Assembly: GCA_005882255.1 (NCBI GenBank)
Contig: VBEZ01000165.1
Span: 1-64,000, forward strand
Length of the DNA stretch: 64,000 nt
From: Chloroflexota bacterium
GTDB lineage: Bacteria > Chloroflexota > Limnocylindria > P2-11E
Direction: 5' to 3'
The position numbers were made by a program, and so were the translations under genes. Positions 32,256-40,747 of the stretch are shown piece after piece (within the stretch, counting starts at the first letter, position 1; the number at the start of each line of letters is the position of its first letter). A model generated the notes under the pieces. It searched no databases. It had not been told where the DNA came from and saw only the letters and a program-made list of their open reading frames with translations.

Positions 32256-33251
32256 ATGACGACGAGCGTCCGTCCCGGCAGCCAGATGGAGCGTCTGCTC
32301 TTCGAGATCAAGAAGGTCATCGTCGGGCAGGACCACCTGCTCGAGCGCATCGTCGTCGCTCTGCTCGCGCGCGGCCACCTCCTCGTCGAGGGCGTTCCCG
32401 GTCTCGCGAAGACGCTCGCGGTGAAGACGGTCGCGCAGGCGATCAGCGGCGAGTTCAAGCGGATCCAGTTCACGCCGGACCTCGTGCCCGCCGACCTCGT
32501 CGGAACCCGCATCTACAACCAGAAGAACGGCGAGTTCCAAACGTCGCTCGGCCCGGTGTTCACCAATCTCCTGCTGGCCGACGAGATCAACCGCGCGCCG
32601 GCGAAGGTGCAGAGCGCGCTGCTCGAGGTCATGCAGGAGCGCCAGGTGACGATCGGCCGCGAGACGCATCGCGTTCCGGACCCGTTCCTCGTGATGGCGA
32701 CCCAGAACCCGATCGAGACCGAAGGCACGTATGCGCTGCCCGAGGCGCAGGTGGACCGGTTCATGATGAAAGTCCTCATCACCTACCCGAGCGAGATGGA
32801 CGAATTCGTCGTCGTCGAGCGCATGACCGGCGCGCTTCCCACGGTCCAGCCCGTCCTCTCGACGGAGCAGCTCATCGCGCTCCAGCGTGAGACCGACAAG
32901 GTCTTCGTCGATCCGGTCCTCATGGAGTACGTGGTGCGGCTCGTGACGGCCACGCGGTCGCCGAAGGAGTACGGGGTCCCCGACATCGCGAAGTACATCA
33001 CCTACGGGGCCAGTCCGCGCGCCTCGATCAACATCGTTCTCACCGCGCGCGCGCTCGCTTTCATGCGCGGGCGGAGCTACGTACTCGCGCAAGACCTTTC
33101 CGACGTCGCGGTCGACGTCCTCCGCCACCGCATCGTGCTGTCGTACGAGGCGCTCTCCGACGACGTGACGTCGGACACCCTCGTCGCGAAGGTCATGGAG
33201 CGCATCCCGGTACCGACCGCGCCGATGCAGGGTCATGCTCTCGCCCGCTAG
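32256..33251 (+). CDS. MoxR-family AAA+ ATPase
   Basis: 331 residues. Walker A is GVPGLAKT (about residues 46-53), Walker B is LLLADEINRAPAKVQSALLEVMQE, sensor 1 is MATQNPIETEGTYALPEAQVDRFMMKV, and the C-terminal lid has GASPRASINI. The ATG has AAGGAAAGG upstream. The order MoxR, DUF58, vWA is a conserved chaperone-like operon thought to help mature or insert metal-dependent or envelope complexes. The gene overlaps the DUF58 start by 17 bp. Confidence 0.95.
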   Translation: MTTSVRPGSQMERLLFEIKKVIVGQDHLLERIVVALLARGHLLVEGVPGLAKTLAVKTVAQAISGEFKRIQFTPDLVPADLVGTRIYNQKNGEFQTSLGPVFTNLLLADEINRAPAKVQSALLEVMQERQVTIGRETHRVPDPFLVMATQNPIETEGTYALPEAQVDRFMMKVLITYPSEMDEFVVVERMTGALPTVQPVLSTEQLIALQRETDKVFVDPVLMEYVVRLVTATRSPKEYGVPDIAKYITYGASPRASINIVLTARALAFMRGRSYVLAQDLSDVAVDVLRHRIVLSYEALSDDVTSDTLVAKVMERIPVPTAPMQGHALAR

Positions 33252-34152
33252 CAACCCGGAGCGAACGCTCCGCCGCCTCGACTGGACGATCGTTCGGCGC
33301 CTCGACGGTCTGTTGCAGGGCGACTACCGGACGCTGTTCCGCGGCCAGGGTCTCGATCTCGCGGACATCCGTGAGTACGTCGCCGGCGACGACGTGCGCA
33401 ACATCGACTGGAACGTCACGGCGCGCCTCGACCTCCCGCACGTCCGCGAATACCTCGAGGACCGCGAGATCTCCGCACACTTCCTGCTCGATCTGTCGCC
33501 ATCGGTCGACTTCGGGACCGCGAGCGCTCACAAGCGCGACCTCCTGGTGGACTTCGTCGGTCTCGTCGCGCGTCTCCTCACCCGCCACGGCAACCGCGTC
33601 GGCGCGATCCTGTACGGCAAGCACGTCGAGAAGGTCGTTCCCGCACGTGGCGGGCGGATGCAGGTCCTGCGACTCATCGACGAGATGCAACGACGGCCGC
33701 GCCTGGAGAGCTCGCCGGCCACGTCGCTCGCGGAGCTCATCGAGACGGCGCTCCGTTCGATCAAGCGTCGCTCGCTCGTCTTCATCGTGTCCGACTTCTT
33801 CTCGATGCCGGGTTGGGAGAAGCCGCTGGGCCTCCTCGCGCGGCGACACGAGACGCTCGCGATCCGCCTCACCGATCCTCGCGAGCGCGAGCTGCCGGAC
33901 ATCGGCTTCGTGATCATGACCGACTCGGAGACCGGCGAGGCCCTGCACATCGATACCCACGACGCGCGTTTCCGCAAGCGATTCGCGGAGGTCGTGGACC
34001 GCCGCGAGCGCGCGCTCGGTGCCGCGTTCCGCCGTGCCGGCGTCGACACGCTCGAGCTGTCGACGGAAGAGGATCTCGCGTCGGCCTGTACATCTGGGCG
34101 CAGCGGCGCCGTCAGAAGTACGCGCTGCGCTACGCGAGCCTCTCGCTGGTGA
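33235..34152 (+). CDS. DUF58 protein, C-terminus altered by a frame change
   Basis: 305 residues. The DUF58/vWA-like core has GDYRTLFRGQGLDLADIREYVAGDDVRNIDWNVTARLDLPHVREYLEDREI and FLLDLSPSVDFGT (MIDAS-like Asp-x-Ser-x-Ser), with IVSDFF later. Homology runs to STEEDLAS at about 34080. The last 23 residues (from ACTSGRSG) are out-of-frame reading of the next gene's beginning. The natural end of DUF58 and the start of the vWA protein are therefore both missing at one junction. The first 282 residues are normal, so the protein may be partly functional if the deletion is real. Confidence 0.88.
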   Translation: MLSPASNPERTLRRLDWTIVRRLDGLLQGDYRTLFRGQGLDLADIREYVAGDDVRNIDWNVTARLDLPHVREYLEDREISAHFLLDLSPSVDFGTASAHKRDLLVDFVGLVARLLTRHGNRVGAILYGKHVEKVVPARGGRMQVLRLIDEMQRRPRLESSPATSLAELIETALRSIKRRSLVFIVSDFFSMPGWEKPLGLLARRHETLAIRLTDPRERELPDIGFVIMTDSETGEALHIDTHDARFRKRFAEVVDRRERALGAAFRRAGVDTLELSTEEDLASACTSGRSGAVRSTRCATRASRW

Positions 34153-35054
34153 AGGAGGCGATGGGGCGCGGTCCCGGCGTCCGCCGGCACGTCCCGCCCG
34201 CGCTGTTCCTCGCGGCGATGTTCTTCATGACGGCCGCGCTCGCCCGTCCGGTCATGGTCGTCACCGCGCCCGCACAGGAAGGCACCGTGATCCTCGCGAT
34301 CGACGTGTCCGGCAGCATGCAGGCCGAGGACCTCAAGCCGAACCGGATGGAGGCCGCGAAAGAAGCGGCGAAAGCCTTCGTGACCCGTCAGGGCGAGGAC
34401 GTTTCGATCGGCATCGTGTCCTTCTCCGGCGACGCATCGCTCGTCCAATCGCCGACGACCGACAAGGACCTGGTGATCAAGGCGATCGACCGTCTTCGAC
34501 CGCAGCGGGCGACCGCGATCGGCCGCGGCATCCTGACCTCGCTCGACGCGATCTTCGAGAACGACGAGGGCACGCTGCCGAGCGTGGAGGCGCTGGCGCG
34601 ACTCGACCAGAGCGGCGGTCAGGCGCGCCCGCCGGCCACACCTCCGCCGGGGGGAACGCTCAACGCGCCGGCGACGATCGTCCTGTTATCAGATGGTCAG
34701 AACAATCAGTTCCCCGCGCCGCTCCAGATCATCGATGAAGCGATCAGCCGCGGCGTCCGCGTGTACACCGTCGGCGTCGGCAGCGCCGAGGGGACGATCC
34801 TGCGGCTGCAGGGGCGCCAGATCCGCACCCGGCTCGACGAAGCGACGCTGAAGCAGATCGCGCAGATGACCGACGCCGAGTACTTCAACGCGTCGAACGC
34901 ATCCGACCTGCGCGCGGTCTACGAGAAGCTCTCGACTCAGCTCGTGCTCCGCCAGCAGAAGACCGAGGTGACCGCGTACCTCACCGCGCTTGCGGCGGTG
35001 CTGTCGATCATCGCGGGCGGGTTGTCGCTGCTCTGGTTCAACCGCCTGCCGTAG
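34080..35054 (+). pseudogene. BatA-like vWA protein lacking its 5' end (deletion junction at about 34080)
   Basis: Homology begins abruptly at 34080 with VGLYIWAQRRRQKYALRYASLSLVKEAMGRGPGVRRHVPP, the usual sequence after the first transmembrane helix of this family. The start codon and helix 1 are absent. The remainder is intact: second helix, vWA domain with MIDAS motif AIDVSGSMQAEDLKPNR, ATAIGRGILTSLDA, VLLSDGQNN and a C-terminal transmembrane helix (VTAYLTALAAVLSIIAGGLSLLWF). An internal ATG (in VKEAMGR) has AAGGAGG only 2 bases away. Missing sequence is probably near 100 bp, shared with the DUF58 end. Confidence 0.85.
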
Positions 35055-35089
35055 CGTCGCTCAGAGACGGCGGCCGCGTCGGGCCTCTC

Positions 35090-35223
35090 GCTCGCGGCTG
35101 GCTACTCCGGTGCAGGCGGCGCCACTCCTCGCGCTCGCTGCTGGCTACGCCGGCCCCTCGTCAGCGAGCGCATGCTGTTCGGGCCGGCTGGGCGCAGAGG
35201 CTCGCTCGAGGAGTGCCGCCGCC
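35090..35223. repeat. Intergenic element with direct and inverted repeats
   Basis: This occupies most of the 210-bp gap 35055-35264. A 21-base unit at 35090-35110 is repeated at 35133-35153 with two mismatches. GGCGGCGCCACTCCTCG (35115-35131) is matched by its complement at 35207-35223 (16 of 17). CGCTCGCTG (35132-35140) pairs with CAGCGAGCG (35162-35170), and GCCGGCCC (35149-35156) with GGGCCGGC (35181-35188). The nested stems would fold strongly. It could be a terminator for the MoxR operon or a dispersed palindromic repeat. Confidence 0.6.
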
Positions 35224-35264
35224 CGCTACGTGTGACCTCCTAGTGCCTTGGCCATAATCAGGTC

Positions 35265-36487
35265 GTGGCGACCATCCCCGCCGCTGATCTCCGCACACGT
35301 GTGCACGAGCTCATGCCGCAGGTGCGCGCCGATCTCGAGCGCCTCGTTCGCATCCCATCCGTCAGCGCGGAAGGTCACGATCCCGCGCCGCTCGTGAGGT
35401 CCGCCGAGCTGGTGGCCGAGCTGCTCCGGGCGGTCGGCGCCGACACGCGGGTGCTGCGCGCCGAGGGCGGGCATCCCGCTGTCGTCGGTTACCTCAAGGC
35501 GCCGCCGGGCAAGCCCACGGTCGTCCTCTACGCGCATCACGACGTGCAGCCGCCTGGTCCCGATTCGGAATGGAAGACTCCGCCGTTCGCGCCGACCGAG
35601 CGCGATGGACGTCTCTACGGACGCGGCGCCGCGGACGACAAGGCCGGGGTTCTCGCGCACATCGCCGCCCTGCGCGCGTATGACGGAAAGCCGCCGGTCG
35701 GTGTCGCGGTGTTCGTCGAGGGCGAGGAGGAAGCGGGATCGGAGCGCCTCCGCGGCTACCTCGAGGGCGAGGGCGACCGTTTGCGCTGCGACGCGGTGGT
35801 CGTCGCCGACGGTGGCAACTGGCGTATCGGCGTCCCTGCGGTCACGACGACGCTGCGTGGTGTGGTCGCGTGCGTGATCGAGGTGCGCGTGCTGGACAAG
35901 GCCGTGCACAGCGGCGGCTTCGGCGGTCCGCTGCCCGATGCGCTCACGACACTTGCGCACGTTCTCGCGTCACTCCATGACGAACGCGGACGGGTCCGCG
36001 TAGAGGGCCTTGCAAGTGGCAAAGCGCCCCCACTGGATCTCACGGAAGCAGAGCTACGGGAGCAGGCCGGGTGCCCGTCGCGCGCGCGAAGGTCAGCATG
36101 CGCATCCCGCCGGGCCAGGATGCAACGAAGGCGCTCGACGCGCTGGTGAAGCACCTCGAGAAGAACGTGCCATGGGGAGCGGAGGTCCACATCGAGCGTC
36201 ACGCGGTCGGCGAACCGTTCGCGACGAAGACCGGCGGTCCGGCCTACCGCGCGATGCACGCGGCGCTGTCCGAAGCGTGGGGCGCGAAAGCGGTCGACGT
36301 TGGCTCGGGCGGGAGCATCCCGTTCCTGTTCGACTTCGCCGAGCTTTTCCCGATGGCCGAGATCCTCGTCACCGGCGTGGACGACCCGCAGTCCGGCCCA
36401 CATGGTCCCGACGAGGGACTGCATCTCGCGGAGTTCGAGCGCGTCTGCCTCGCGGAGGCGCTATTCCTTTCTAAGCTCGCGGGCTAG
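35265..36487 (+). pseudogene. M20-family dipeptidase, internal deletion with frame change at about 36070
   Basis: The first part (35265-36070, about 268 codons from a GTG) has the M20 metal sites: VVLYAHHDVQPPG, GRGAADDKAGVLAH and VEGEEEAGSERL. It ends in LTEAELREQAG. The remainder resumes in another frame at VPVARAKVSMRIPPGQDATKALDALVKHLE and runs to 36487 with GGPAYRAMHAAL, GGSIPFL and GPHGPDEGLHLAEFERV. Together they give about 406 residues, against about 450 for the family, so roughly 45-50 residues around the end of the dimerisation domain are lost. As written, the first frame stops at 36149. Either a true pseudogene or an assembly fault. Confidence 0.88.
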
Positions 36488-36572
36488 ATATCTTCCGCCG
36501 AGCCGATCAGGCCAGGGCAAACACCGAGCAGCACTCGATTCCGTCGCGACGCGAGGCGATACGCGCAAGAAC

Positions 36573-36604
36573 GCGGCTCGTCGAGCCTGTGCTCGACGAG
36601 CCGC
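36573..36604. terminator. Bidirectional terminator hairpin
   Basis: GCGGCTCGTCGAG (36573-36585) is followed by a 6-base loop and its perfect complement CTCGACGAGCCGC (36592-36604). The 13-bp stem lies between the plus-strand M20 locus (ends 36487) and the minus-strand cupredoxin gene (ends 36627), so it can serve both. No T-run follows on either side. Confidence 0.75.
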
Positions 36605-36626
36605 ATGTCGTGACGAGAGTCTCGGA

Positions 36627-37040
36627 CTATCGAACGACGAAGGCGATGTGCATTCCCGCCATGTAGTGGCCTGGCTGGTTACACATGAGCACGTACTTGC
36701 CGGCGCTGAGATTGAGGGTGAAGTCCTTGGTCAAGCCGGCCTCGAGGTCTCCGCTCTCACCCTGAGTGCCCTCCTCGGACATCTTGCTCGGCTCGTCCGT
36801 GTTCGGTTGGATCTTGTCCTGTGCGATATCGGTCCGGACCACGACGAGCTCGTGCACGATCGAGCCCGCGTTCTTCACTTTGAACGTAACCGGGCCGCTG
36901 CTGACGCTGGTCTGGGCAAGCGTCACGCCCGTGTCCGTCAAGGTCACCGAGACCTGCCCGCCTGTGCCTGGCTGAGCGCCTTGAGCTGCGCATCCGGCCA
37001 GGAGCACGAGTGCTGTTGCCATCGCGATGAGGACCCTCAT
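36627..37040 (-). CDS. Cupredoxin-domain lipoprotein
   Basis: 137 residues. A lipoprotein signal (MRVLIAMATALVLLAGCAAQ, lipobox LAGC) precedes a plastocyanin/azurin-like domain. Type-1 copper ligands are present: His in SIVHELVVV, then the C-x4-H-x4-M loop in LMCNQPGHYMAGM. The ATG at 37040 has AGGAGG 8 bases upstream. It follows the DevR-like regulator gene on the same strand after a 138-bp gap, so it has its own promoter or is a target of that system. A periplasmic or surface electron carrier role is likely. Confidence 0.9.
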   Translation of the reverse strand: MRVLIAMATALVLLAGCAAQGAQPGTGGQVSVTLTDTGVTLAQTSVSSGPVTFKVKNAGSIVHELVVVRTDIAQDKIQPNTDEPSKMSEEGTQGESGDLEAGLTKDFTLNLSAGKYVLMCNQPGHYMAGMHIAFVVR

Positions 37041-37178
37041 GTCTGATGCCTCCTGCCGGAGCACCCATTTCCTGGAATGTCGGCGATGCACCAACCGTAG
37101 GTAGGAGCAGCGTCTTGGCAGTGAGTCTTTCGGCACGTATGTGGGGTGCCGCCTGACATCGTTGTGGGCGTGCTGGTG

Positions 37179-37829
37179 TCAGAAGCGGGGCCGCCGCTTG
37201 GCCATGTAGGCCGCGGCTTCGGCCCGCCGTGCCAGGCCCAGCTTGTCGAGGATGCGGCTTACGTAGTTCTTCACGGTCTTCTCGGATAGGAAGAGCGCCT
37301 CGCCGATCACGCGGTTCGTCTTGCCTTCGGCCAGGTGCTCGAGCACCTTGCGCTCCTGGTCGGTCAGTGACGCGAATGCCGGATCCTCGTCCCCGTGGCC
37401 ACGGCGCACGCGCTCCAGCACCTTGCCGGTGACGTCCGGATCGAGGAGCGACTGTCCGAGCGCGACCGCGGCGATCGCATCGATGACGGCCTGACCGCGC
37501 GTCTGTTTCAAGAGGTACCCGGCCGCGCCCGCGACGATCGAGGCGAAGAGCGCCTCGTCGTCCGCGTAGGAGGTGAGCATGATCACCTTGGTCTCCGGCC
37601 GCGCCTCGCGGATGGTCCGGCATGCCTCGACGCCGCTGCCGTCCGGTAACCGGATGTCCATGACGATGACATCGGGCCTGGTCCTCGCCGCTGTCTCGAT
37701 CGCCTCAGCGGTCGTGGCAGCTTCGCCGACGACGAGCATCTCCTTGTGGCGGCCGATCAGCGTGCGGAGACCTTCGCGCACGACCTCGTGGTCGTCGACC
37801 AGCATCACCCGAGTCTGCGTCTCAGCCAT
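37179..37829 (-). CDS. NarL/DevR-type response regulator
   Basis: 216 residues. Receiver: RVMLVDDHEVVREGLRTLI, phospho-acceptor Asp in VIVMDIRLPDGSG, Thr/Ser in IMLTSYADDE, Lys in GYLLKQTRGQ. LuxR HTH: LTDQERKVLEHLAEGKTNRVIGEALFLSEKTVKNYVSRILDKLGLARRAEAAAY. The layout and the YLLKQTRG segment are like mycobacterial DevR/DosR. The start overlaps the end of the cognate kinase gene by 8 bp, so they form an operon. Redox or oxygen sensing is suggested only by analogy and by the copper protein downstream. Confidence 0.93.
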   Translation of the reverse strand: MAETQTRVMLVDDHEVVREGLRTLIGRHKEMLVVGEAATTAEAIETAARTRPDVIVMDIRLPDGSGVEACRTIREARPETKVIMLTSYADDEALFASIVAGAAGYLLKQTRGQAVIDAIAAVALGQSLLDPDVTGKVLERVRRGHGDEDPAFASLTDQERKVLEHLAEGKTNRVIGEALFLSEKTVKNYVSRILDKLGLARRAEAAAYMAKRRPRF

Positions 37830-39240
37830 TCCTCTCCACTATCGTCGCCGGCAGCTCGAAGCGTACTCGCGCGCCGCGGCCGGGCTGGCTCTCAACGCGA
37901 AGCGTGCCGCCGACGGCGAACGCGCGCTCGCGCATGTTGTGCAGCCCGTGGCCGGTCGTACTCTCCTCGAAGTCAAAGCCGACGCCGTCGTCCGCGATCA
38001 GCAGGATGACGCTGCCGTTCTCGTCGAAGAGACGCACCGACGCGTGGCGCGCGCGAGCGTGGCGCGCGATGTTCCCCAGCGCGTCGGCCGCGATGTAGTA
38101 GGCGGCCTCGCGCCGGGGTCGATCGAGGCCGCGCGCAGCGTCCGGCGAGATCTGGACGTCGACGTCGATGAGAGCGTTCGAATGCGCCTGCTCCGCGAGC
38201 AGCGGCAGCGATTCCGTCAGTGGCTGATCGCTCGCCTGCACTTGCCGCAGCCCGAGCACGTACCCGCGAAGATCCGCGATCGCGGCATTGAGACGGTCGA
38301 CCGAGCGCCAGAGCTGATCTTTCGCGTGCGCCGGCTCGGTGTCGACGCGCTCGGCGACGTCCTCGAGCAGCAGGCCTACGCCATAAAGCGACTGCATGAC
38401 GCCGTCGTGAAGGTCCATGCGGATGCGCTGGCGCTCCTCCAAAACCGACACGCGTTCGACCTGGTGGTAGAGGCGTGCATTCTCGATCGCGATCGCGGCC
38501 TGCGCGGCGAGCGTCTCGAGCGCCTCGGCGTCGTCCGTCGTGAACTCCTCCGCTCCTTGCTTCTCGGTGAGGTACAGATTGCCGAGCGGTTCTCCACGCA
38601 GGACGATCGGCGTGCCAAGGAAGCTGCGCATCGGCGGGTGGTTCTTCGGGAATCCGACGGATGAGGGATGCGCGTGAAGGTCTCGTAGCCGCAGGGGCCG
38701 GCGCTCCTCCTGCAGGTGACCGAGCAGACCGAGGCCGCGCGGCAGCGCTCCGATGAGTGTGCGGTCTTCATCGCTGATACCCGACGTCGTGAACGTCTCG
38801 ACCACGCCCTGCTCGTCGAACACGCCAAGGGCCGCGTACTTCGCGTTCGCCACCGCGCGCGCCTGATCCGCGACGCGCTGCAGCACCTCGTCGCGGTCGA
38901 GCTCCGAGGTGAGCGCGAGCCCCGCGGCATTGACCGCCTGCAGCTGCTGGCGCTTTTGCTCGAGCGCGTCGGCGAGCTGCCGCAGCCGCTCGGTGTTGGC
39001 GCGATCGCGGACCTGTAGGTTCGCGAGCTGCGCGAAGATCACCGACGAGAACGCGAGGACGCCGGCGACGCCGACGACGACCGTGATGAGGTGCGAGATG
39101 CCCGGCGAAACGAAGCGCTCGACGAGGAAAAAGTCGAGCGCCATGAGCGCGACGATGAGAAGCGAAGGCAGGAGGACCGCCGCGATGCGCAGCCGCCGTG
39201 AGTAGGTTCCGCGCGTGTCGCGGACCTTGGAGTCGCTCAC
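37822..39240 (-). CDS. GAF-domain sensor histidine kinase (DevS-like, HisKA_3)
   Basis: About 472 residues. Two N-terminal transmembrane helices (LLPSLLIVALMALDFFLV and LITVVVGVAGVLAFSSVIFAQ) are followed by a coiled coil, one GAF domain (about 110-260; GLLGHLQEERRPLRLRDL, FLGTPIVLRGEPLGNLYLTEK), the HisKA_3 dimerisation box with ERQRIRMDLHDGVMQSLYGVGL and an ATPase domain (EALGNIARHA-like ALGNIARHARA; IADDGVGFD; GHGLHNMRERA). DevS has two GAF domains; here there is one and no obvious haem ligand assignment. Start GTG 39240 is chosen; TTG 39267 is possible. Confidence 0.92.
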   Translation of the reverse strand: MSDSKVRDTRGTYSRRLRIAAVLLPSLLIVALMALDFFLVERFVSPGISHLITVVVGVAGVLAFSSVIFAQLANLQVRDRANTERLRQLADALEQKRQQLQAVNAAGLALTSELDRDEVLQRVADQARAVANAKYAALGVFDEQGVVETFTTSGISDEDRTLIGALPRGLGLLGHLQEERRPLRLRDLHAHPSSVGFPKNHPPMRSFLGTPIVLRGEPLGNLYLTEKQGAEEFTTDDAEALETLAAQAAIAIENARLYHQVERVSVLEERQRIRMDLHDGVMQSLYGVGLLLEDVAERVDTEPAHAKDQLWRSVDRLNAAIADLRGYVLGLRQVQASDQPLTESLPLLAEQAHSNALIDVDVQISPDAARGLDRPRREAAYYIAADALGNIARHARARHASVRLFDENGSVILLIADDGVGFDFEESTTGHGLHNMRERAFAVGGTLRVESQPGRGARVRFELPATIVERNG

Positions 39241-39313
39241 CGGCCGATTATCGGAGGAGACGTGCAAGAAGAGCGGATCTCTCCGCTCTTCCTGGCTAAA
39301 CGTCGAGTGTGGG

Positions 39314-39928
39314 TCACGCGGTGGACGGAACGCGAGCTGGTGTCGGGTACACGGGCTTCTCTGTTGGCGGGACCTTCCAGGGTGTTCCGAGGCGCGGCAT
39401 GAGGAACCGGTCGAGGCCGATGTGCCCGGCTGTCTTCCAGGCGAGGACCAGGAGGAAGCCCAGCAGGAGCATGACCGGGTTTGTACTGGCGCTGCCGGCG
39501 AGCATGAAGTTCAGGTTCATGAATGCGCCGCCGACGGCCGCGACGCCGACGAACGCACCGAAGATGAGTCCGAGGCCGACCGCGGTCTCACCGAACGCGA
39601 TCACCTTTCCCATGACCACCTCAGCGTGGCTGTCGATGAGGAACTGGATGAAGCCGCGGTACCAGTCGTAGGTGATGACCGGCTTGGCTGGTGCCGCGGG
39701 TATCGCGGCGATCCGGTTCCAGAAGGCGAGGATCCCGGCGCCGTCGTAGATGTAGTTCGTCGTCGCTCCTACGTCCTGGATCTTGTGCAGTCCAGCGTCG
39801 AGCCAGGCCCAGCCGACGTAGATGCGGACGAGGAGCCAGACCGGCGCCATCCGCGTGTCCGAGAACAGGAAGCGTGCCAGTGGTGGGTCAGCGATGACCG
39901 TGCTCTTCGTGATCCGGGTGCTCGACAT
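39314..39928 (-). CDS. DoxX-family membrane protein
   Basis: 204 residues with four transmembrane helices. The DoxX signature is in APVWLLVRIYVGWAWLDAGLHKIQD near the N-terminus, followed by VVMGKVIAFGETAVGLGLIFGAFVGVAAVGGAFMNLNFMLAGSASTNPVMLLLGFLLVLAWKTAGHIGLDRFLMPRLG. The ATG at 39928 has only a loose AAAGA; a TTG at 39937 would add three residues. It lies upstream of the kinase gene on the same strand. Family members include the thiosulfate:quinone oxidoreductase small subunit and mycobacterial DoxX (thiol/redox complex); role here unknown. Confidence 0.9.
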   Translation of the reverse strand: MSSTRITKSTVIADPPLARFLFSDTRMAPVWLLVRIYVGWAWLDAGLHKIQDVGATTNYIYDGAGILAFWNRIAAIPAAPAKPVITYDWYRGFIQFLIDSHAEVVMGKVIAFGETAVGLGLIFGAFVGVAAVGGAFMNLNFMLAGSASTNPVMLLLGFLLVLAWKTAGHIGLDRFLMPRLGTPWKVPPTEKPVYPTPARVPSTA

Positions 39929-40069
39929 TTCTTTCAAGACCTCCGTGTTGCTGCGTCAACTTTGCCGTCCGGCCATTCGGCGAGACAGGGCCGCGCGGAC
40001 CAAAAGAGGCGGTCGAGTGGTCCCGGCGAACAGGTGACCTTCGGCCCTATTTAGCCCGGGTGGGGCGAC

Positions 40070-40082
40070 GGACCATGGGTCC
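40070..40082. promoter_or_regulatory. GGACC-ATG-GGTCC palindrome in the gap 39929-40085
   Basis: A 5-bp inverted repeat ends 3 bases before the GTG of the 42-residue membrane protein. In the same 157-bp divergent gap, GGCCCTATTTAGCCC (40038-40052) is the one AT-centred, roughly symmetric site. Either could be bound by the neighbouring DevR-like regulator; this is a guess from location. Confidence 0.3.
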
Positions 40083-40085
40083 ACC

Positions 40086-40214
40086 GTGCAGATCGACTCG
40101 CTGTTCCTCGTTTTGGTGAGCGCCGGCGTCGTGCTGGCCGCGCTCGCAGCGATCCTCGTCGGGATGCTGACCGCGCGCCTCTTTTTCCACGCCAGTCGAG
40201 GTGGGCGCGAATAG
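40086..40214 (+). CDS. Small single-pass membrane protein (42 aa)
   Basis: GTG at 40086 to TAG at 40214. One long hydrophobic helix (SLFLVLVSAGVVLAALAAILVGMLTARLFF) precedes a short basic tail (HASRGGRE), so the N-terminus is outside by the positive-inside rule. No clear ribosome-binding site. It lies 14 bp before the DUF421 gene on the same strand, which suggests cotranscription. The hydrophobic composition with a basic end argues against a random frame. Confidence 0.5.
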   Translation: MQIDSLFLVLVSAGVVLAALAAILVGMLTARLFFHASRGGRE

Positions 40215-40228
40215 GTCAGGATGTCCGC

Positions 40229-40747
40229 GTGCTGACCCTATCCGTCCCCCTCTGGGAGCTCATCCTGCGTACGGCGGTCGTCTACGCCGCGGTGCTCACT
40301 TTGCTACGCCTTGCTGGTAAGCGTGAGCTCGGCCAGATGACCGCGGCGGATCTCGTCGTGATCCTGATCATCGCCAACGCGGTCCAGAACTCGATGAACG
40401 GTGGAGACGTCTCTCTCATCGGAGGCATCATCTCGGCGGCGACGCTGGTCGGCCTGAATGTCGCGCTCAGCCGCTTCGGCCGCGATATCCCGATCCTCGG
40501 CCGGCTTGTCTCCGACGAGCGAACGCTCTTGGTCCAGGATGGCCGGCCGATCATGGAAAACCTGGAGCGCGAGCACGTCGACCTCGAGGAGATCGAGATG
40601 GCCGCTCGCGAACACGGCATCGCCGACGTGAGCAAGGTAGCCGCAGCCGTGCTGGAGATCGACGGGTCCATCAGCATCATCCCCAAAGAGGGCGGCGCGT
40701 ATCACCGGACGCGTCGCCACTTCCGTCAGATCGGCAGGCGCCCTTAG
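40229..40747 (+). CDS. DUF421 (YetF-like) membrane protein
   Basis: 172 residues. Three transmembrane helices occupy residues 5-85 with the signature RLAGKRELGQMTAADLVVILIIANAVQNSM. A cytoplasmic YetF domain follows (LSDERTLLV-like LVSDERTLLVQDGRPIMENL, LEEIEMAAREHGIADVSKVAAAVLEIDGSISIIPK). YetF-type proteins are found in Bacillus spore membranes and many soil bacteria, and their activity is unknown. GTG start. The 3' end overlaps the convergent peptidase gene by 4 bp. Confidence 0.92.
   Translation: MLTLSVPLWELILRTAVVYAAVLTLLRLAGKRELGQMTAADLVVILIIANAVQNSMNGGDVSLIGGIISAATLVGLNVALSRFGRDIPILGRLVSDERTLLVQDGRPIMENLEREHVDLEEIEMAAREHGIADVSKVAAAVLEIDGSISIIPKEGGAYHRTRRHFRQIGRRP

Noticed and set aside
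33813-34079. Open frame leading into the vWA protein from upstream
   Set aside because: It is an out-of-phase reading of the DUF58 gene with Arg-rich composition; vWA homology starts only at 34080.
40038-40052. DevR/DosR box before the DUF421 region
   Set aside because: Only loosely symmetric and lacking the GGGAC half-sites of the known motif; kept only as a low-confidence regulatory note.
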